Shown here: one piece after another, positions 60,801-64,000 of the stretch
Position numbering within the stretch: the first letter of the stretch is position 1
Layout of the letters: every line of letters begins with the position of its first letter
Origin: Caprella mutica
Taxonomy: Eukaryota; Arthropoda; Malacostraca; Amphipoda; Caprellidae
Reading direction: 5' to 3'
Assembly (NCBI GenBank): GCA_947561585.1
Contig: CANNZV010001162.1
Location: forward strand, 1-64,000
Length of the DNA stretch: 64,000 nt
Translations under genes and position numbers: made by a program
The notes under the pieces: generated by a model
The model's database searches: none
What the model was told of the DNA's origin: nothing
What the model saw: the letters and a program-made list of their open reading frames with translations, nothing else

Positions 60801-62606
60801 TTTCTCTCAAAGCTTACTCATTAAGCTCAAACTCATTAAGCTTATTCACCAATATTATATACATACTTAAATTGCACGTACGCTTTCACGTACCTTTTTC
60901 TTTTGAATATTATTATGATTATTTACATCTCTCTCCTACGTTACTCCTTACATCACTTCTCCTTTTCTCTCCTACTCTCGTCTTCTACTCTCATCTACCA
61001 TCATTGTTTTACCTCTATCATATAGACTTATATAGGTGATGAGTCTTTAATTAGCATTGAACATGTTATTGTGAACATATCGTTTGTCATCTGAACTGTC
61101 ATTTTAGTGGTCCTTTTCAATTAGTTTTGATTAATTTATCAATACAATATAAAATGAAAATTCAGATTTACATATCAAAATTATAATCAATGATTAAAAT
61201 TAAAATATCAATTTACCAAGATGTGAAATTTAAAGAAATACTAATATACTTGAAATTATGAACCTAATTAATTGTTCTAAATAAGACTACCTATAATGCA
61301 ATTTGTCCAGCACGAAAAATAATTCGTTTTATCAATATCTTCTACTCACTGTGTGTATGATTTATGTAATAGGTTTGCGTTCCGTGTTGGAGGATGTATT
61401 TTTTCTGGTCTCTCCAACCATCAAGGGTTTGATGTTTCTTCAGGAGTTGTTCTGCTCTCTCCAACCATCAATTTTATAAATTTGATGTATCTTCAGGTAG
61501 AAGTGGGTTAACAGATCACGGTCAATCACAGCTACGTCATGTGTGTTTTGCTGTGGTAACTGCACATTCAGATTGTTTTGGCTTAATCTGATGTTTCAGC
61601 AAACAATGGTTTCTCACCGGCGACTTTTGAGTCGGATTTGCTGATGCTTTGATGTTACTCGCTCTGTGGGAATTTTCCACTGAATAAGCTGATTAATTCT
61701 TGAGTTCATACCACAGTTGGCTGTTGTCAACTGGTTATTTCTTCTTCGAAGAATTAGCACACTTCGATGAATTACGATGAATTAGCTCAGTTGTTTCAAT
61801 ATCAATGATATATCATTAGTTTCTCACTTTATGAACTCAGGATCACTGTTCATTTTGAAATATTTTAACACTTTCTTGAAGCAAAATGATCACTTGAAAA
61901 GTTGATACGTTTTGATTTTATTTTAACCGCTAGCATTAATAATTTAACACTATTTATTTAACACTTCACTTATCTACTATTTACACTACAGTAGATGTAT
62001 TTCACCGAACTATTTATTCTTATAACTTGTTCTCTTACGGAATTGAAAATGTAAATTTTCCGTAAACGGGTATTTTACGAGGTATCGTTAATAGCAGGGT
62101 GCACTGTGTTTTTGCACTATGTATCACTGTGAGTGACTCACTCACTACATTAGATACAGCCTCGCAGTATCGTTTGATCAAATATTAATTTCTTTGTGTC
62201 TTAATATTTCTGATCAAAAGGTTTGGCAGATCGCAAGATCTTTCTTGAAGGCCAAGCGAAATTTACTTAGGATGGTTCTCACGAACCTTCTTGCACCTGT
62301 TCGATATCGTTCACTCGTGTCCACTCTCTTTCTCTATCCCTTGTCCTCTATCCGTGTGAACTCGTTTTTGTACGTACGTGTTCACTAATTTAGTGTTCTA
62401 CTTTATCACTGAAATTAATGTGCAATGTTCATTCGCACTTTCCAATCAATTATTTTATATTGAGTTTGTATCACTGAATATTTTGAAGGTAATCACAATT
62501 ATCACTTCACTCAATTCAGATTTTTTTACTTCTTCATATCTCTTTCTCCCTCTTTTTCGTTTTTTTTTGACGTCAGGTTTATATCACTGATTTTTCGTCA
62601 AAAACT
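57811..62606 (-). other. LARD interior, no protein genes
   Basis: AT-rich throughout. The longest frame (60719-61039, on the opposite strand) is low-complexity Leu/Tyr/Ser and not credible. A short AAGTTCACCA(A/T)GAACTTTT repeat is at about 60232-60281. Confidence 0.8.
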
Positions 62607-62623
62607 TAGCACGTTGGGCGCCA
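62607..62623 (-). promoter_or_regulatory. Primer-binding site for tRNA-Lys(CUU)
   Basis: TGGCGCCCAACGTG on the minus strand, two bases after the 5' LTR. It is complementary to the 3' end of tRNA-Lys(CUU) for 14 bases, including the CCA. This primer is used by Osvaldo-type Gypsy elements and some retroviruses. Confidence 0.85.
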
Positions 62624-62625
62624 GA

Positions 62626-62993
62626 TGTCGCTACCTCCAGTTATGTAAGAGTTTATATCAGATTAAATAATATAATAGGGTTCAAACAGGGTTCATTGAA
62701 ATAGTAAGATAGTTTTATTAGTTTATTAATTATCTTACGTTACAGATTAAGGTAGCTTACATATTAAAGGGATAGATAGGGTATAGAGTAGGGATCCATA
62801 TCATTAGCCATGATAGGAGTCCCAATGGGAGAGTGGGTATTAACACGAGCCAATGTATATCTCCAACTGAGTGTGAGCGTCACACTCTAAGTGAGTGTAG
62901 CCACTCCACTACACTCAACTAACTAACTCTCAAGGCATTGAGCGCTTGCTATTTATATGCTAACTATTACAGGGTAATCACATGGACTCTACA
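62626..62993 (-). repeat. LTR (5' LTR in element orientation)
   Basis: 368 bp. On the minus strand it holds a TATA box TATAAATA (62950-62957) only 37 bases from its start and two AATAAA signals (62722-62727 and 62714-62719), so a short U3 and a longer R-U5. Confidence 0.95.
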
Positions 62994-63665
62994 GAATCAT
63001 TAGCTTCTAAGTTAGCGAAAACCTCTTGAATGTTGTACTCCATTAGTGGTAATACCCCGCAGACTATCTTACTAAATCTGTACTATTCTTTAGTGTATCT
63101 ACATTTAATAAATGGAATGCTTCTGTGGGAAGACACTACAAATGTTCATTTGGAACCCTTAAATTTAGTCCACAAGAGGAATTTTAGAATTATTTCTCAT
63201 TCAGATTATCTAGCTCATACAGCACCTATTTTCTATAGAACTAAAATTTTATGTATCAAAGATATATATTGATACTTTGTAGGTATTTACATGTTTAAAC
63301 TACAATTGTTAAAACATACTTACGGTACTAGATATTATAATAATGCAATTCCTTCTTTCCAACGACTTTCTCAGTGTAACAAGAGTCTCTCCCAAAATGG
63401 TCCTAATGTTTGGAATACCATACCTCTGTCCACCCGAAACTCTTCTACTCTTAATGCATTCAAATCTAAGTATATGGAATATTTGGTAAATTCTTACTTG
63501 TTTGCTTGATATAACTTTGTATTTTTCATTGTTTTTTATTCAATTTTTTCATCCTAATTTGTTTCGTATACACTTGATTAATATGTTTTTTTTGTATTGT
63601 GTAAATTATTTTTTGTTCCTCTGTAAAAGCTGTAAACCTATTTTTTCAATAAAGATTATTATCAA
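62994..63665 (+). pseudogene. Jockey/CR1-like non-LTR element: RT C-terminus and 3' end
   Basis: The frame interrupted at 57426 resumes with SLASKLAKTS, then a stop where Trp or another residue is expected. It continues through LNLYYSLVYLHL and NLVHKRNFRII (63030-63272). After another frame change comes GPNVWNTIPLSTR (63291-63509), the conserved C-terminal segment of these ORF2 proteins. An AATAAA (63646-63651) and an ATTATT-type tail end the element near 63665. Confidence 0.85.
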
Positions 63666-64000
63666 TAAGAATGTAGGTATTTTAGAAAAGAAACAATTAA
63701 AAATAAGAATAGATGTATCTCAGAAGACCGTTGTCTACCAAGACATGCCGAAATTATTGGAGCATGCAAGCCCAATTAAGATTGATATGAATTTGTCGAA
63801 ACCTTTCCAGTGATCAATATTGTAAAGTTTTATATATTAATATTACAAAATGTATTCTCCTTTTATGCCAACAACTAATCATTTTTTCTTCGTTCAATGT
63901 GACGAATGACTTTAATAATTGACTCATTTTATTAACTAAGAATTACTGTGACTGAACCTTGTCGAACGATGTACATTGGATCCATTTGAGATGATTCAAA
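63666..64000 (+). other. 3' flank, possible small coding stretch
   Basis: 63670-63813 is open and translates with KIRIDVSQKTVVYQDMPKLL, ending in a TGA. Composition is balanced and less AT-biased than nearby DNA, so it could be part of a host exon, but I recognise no family and see no convincing splice site. The rest is AT-rich. Confidence 0.2.

Larger units (their letters stand above)
57427..62993 (-). mobile_element. Non-coding LTR retrotransposon (LARD-like), minus orientation
   Basis: A 5567-bp element has two 368-bp direct repeats differing at 5 positions, TG...CA ends, a primer-binding site beside the right LTR, a polypurine tract beside the left LTR and a GAAT duplication. Both signals are on the minus strand. 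The 4.8-kb interior is AT-rich and contains no gag, protease, RT, RNase H or integrase, only scattered short frames. This fits a large retrotransposon derivative moved by a related autonomous element, probably Gypsy-like. High LTR similarity suggests a fairly recent insertion. Confidence 0.92.

Noticed and set aside
60719..61039. 106-codon frame inside the LTR element
   Set aside because: Low-complexity Leu/Tyr/Ser composition, opposite to the element's orientation, no similarity to gag or pol features.

Overview
What this is. The window looks like AT-rich, repeat-dominated nuclear DNA of an arthropod, most likely an insect. The evidence is an 18-kb satellite block, APE-type non-LTR retrotransposons, a Penelope-like element, mariner-type elements with TA target sites, an LTR element whose primer site matches tRNA-Lys(CUU), and a fragment of a MADF domain (a family expanded in insects). 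The species cannot be named from the sequence. No intact host gene, rRNA, tRNA or CRISPR array was recognised.

Layout. 1-18020: tandem satellite, about 580-bp unit, with higher-order structure, cut off mid-unit at 18020 and running off the left edge. 18250-23236: a nearly complete non-LTR retrotransposon (intact gag; ORF2 with endonuclease and RT but two frameshifts), directly followed head to tail by a 3'-truncated second copy (23237-24557). 24591-44161: a cluster of non-coding foldback elements whose inverted ends are short minisatellites; several are flanked by exact or near-exact 9-bp target duplications. Fragments of non-LTR RTs (27.8-30 kb), a MADF exon remnant (26.5 kb) and long inverted repeats lie among them. 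44162-48121: mostly unrecognised. 48122-50460: a Penelope-like RT ORF facing an inverted partial copy. 50668-54894: two mariner-like elements with unusually long inverted ends, plus another orphan minisatellite. 54990-63665: a decayed Jockey/CR1-like non-LTR element, split by a 5.57-kb non-coding LTR element (57427-62993, minus strand) with 368-bp LTRs, primer site, polypurine tract and 4-bp target duplication.

Main candidate for something new. Elements at 24600-24980, 25731-26146, 31313-32322 and 37942-39362, and probably those at 33167, 40192-43338 and 39880-44161, share one architecture. Each starts near a GGTnCTAGGACAA-like terminus, carries a private 14-16-bp phrase of the general form GGAnAAnTnGCC iterated inward from the end, has the inverted array at the other end, and has a non-coding core. 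The phrase differs completely between families while the outer terminus and the 9-bp duplication are kept. I read this as one superfamily of non-autonomous foldback transposons, perhaps Mutator/Phantom-like, whose subterminal repeats turn over quickly. No transposase for it is in the window.

How things fit together. Most coding sequence is retroelement-derived and broken. The only long open frames that look intact are the gag at 18719 and the Penelope RT at 48122-49933. Nothing indicates a functional operon-like or host pathway.
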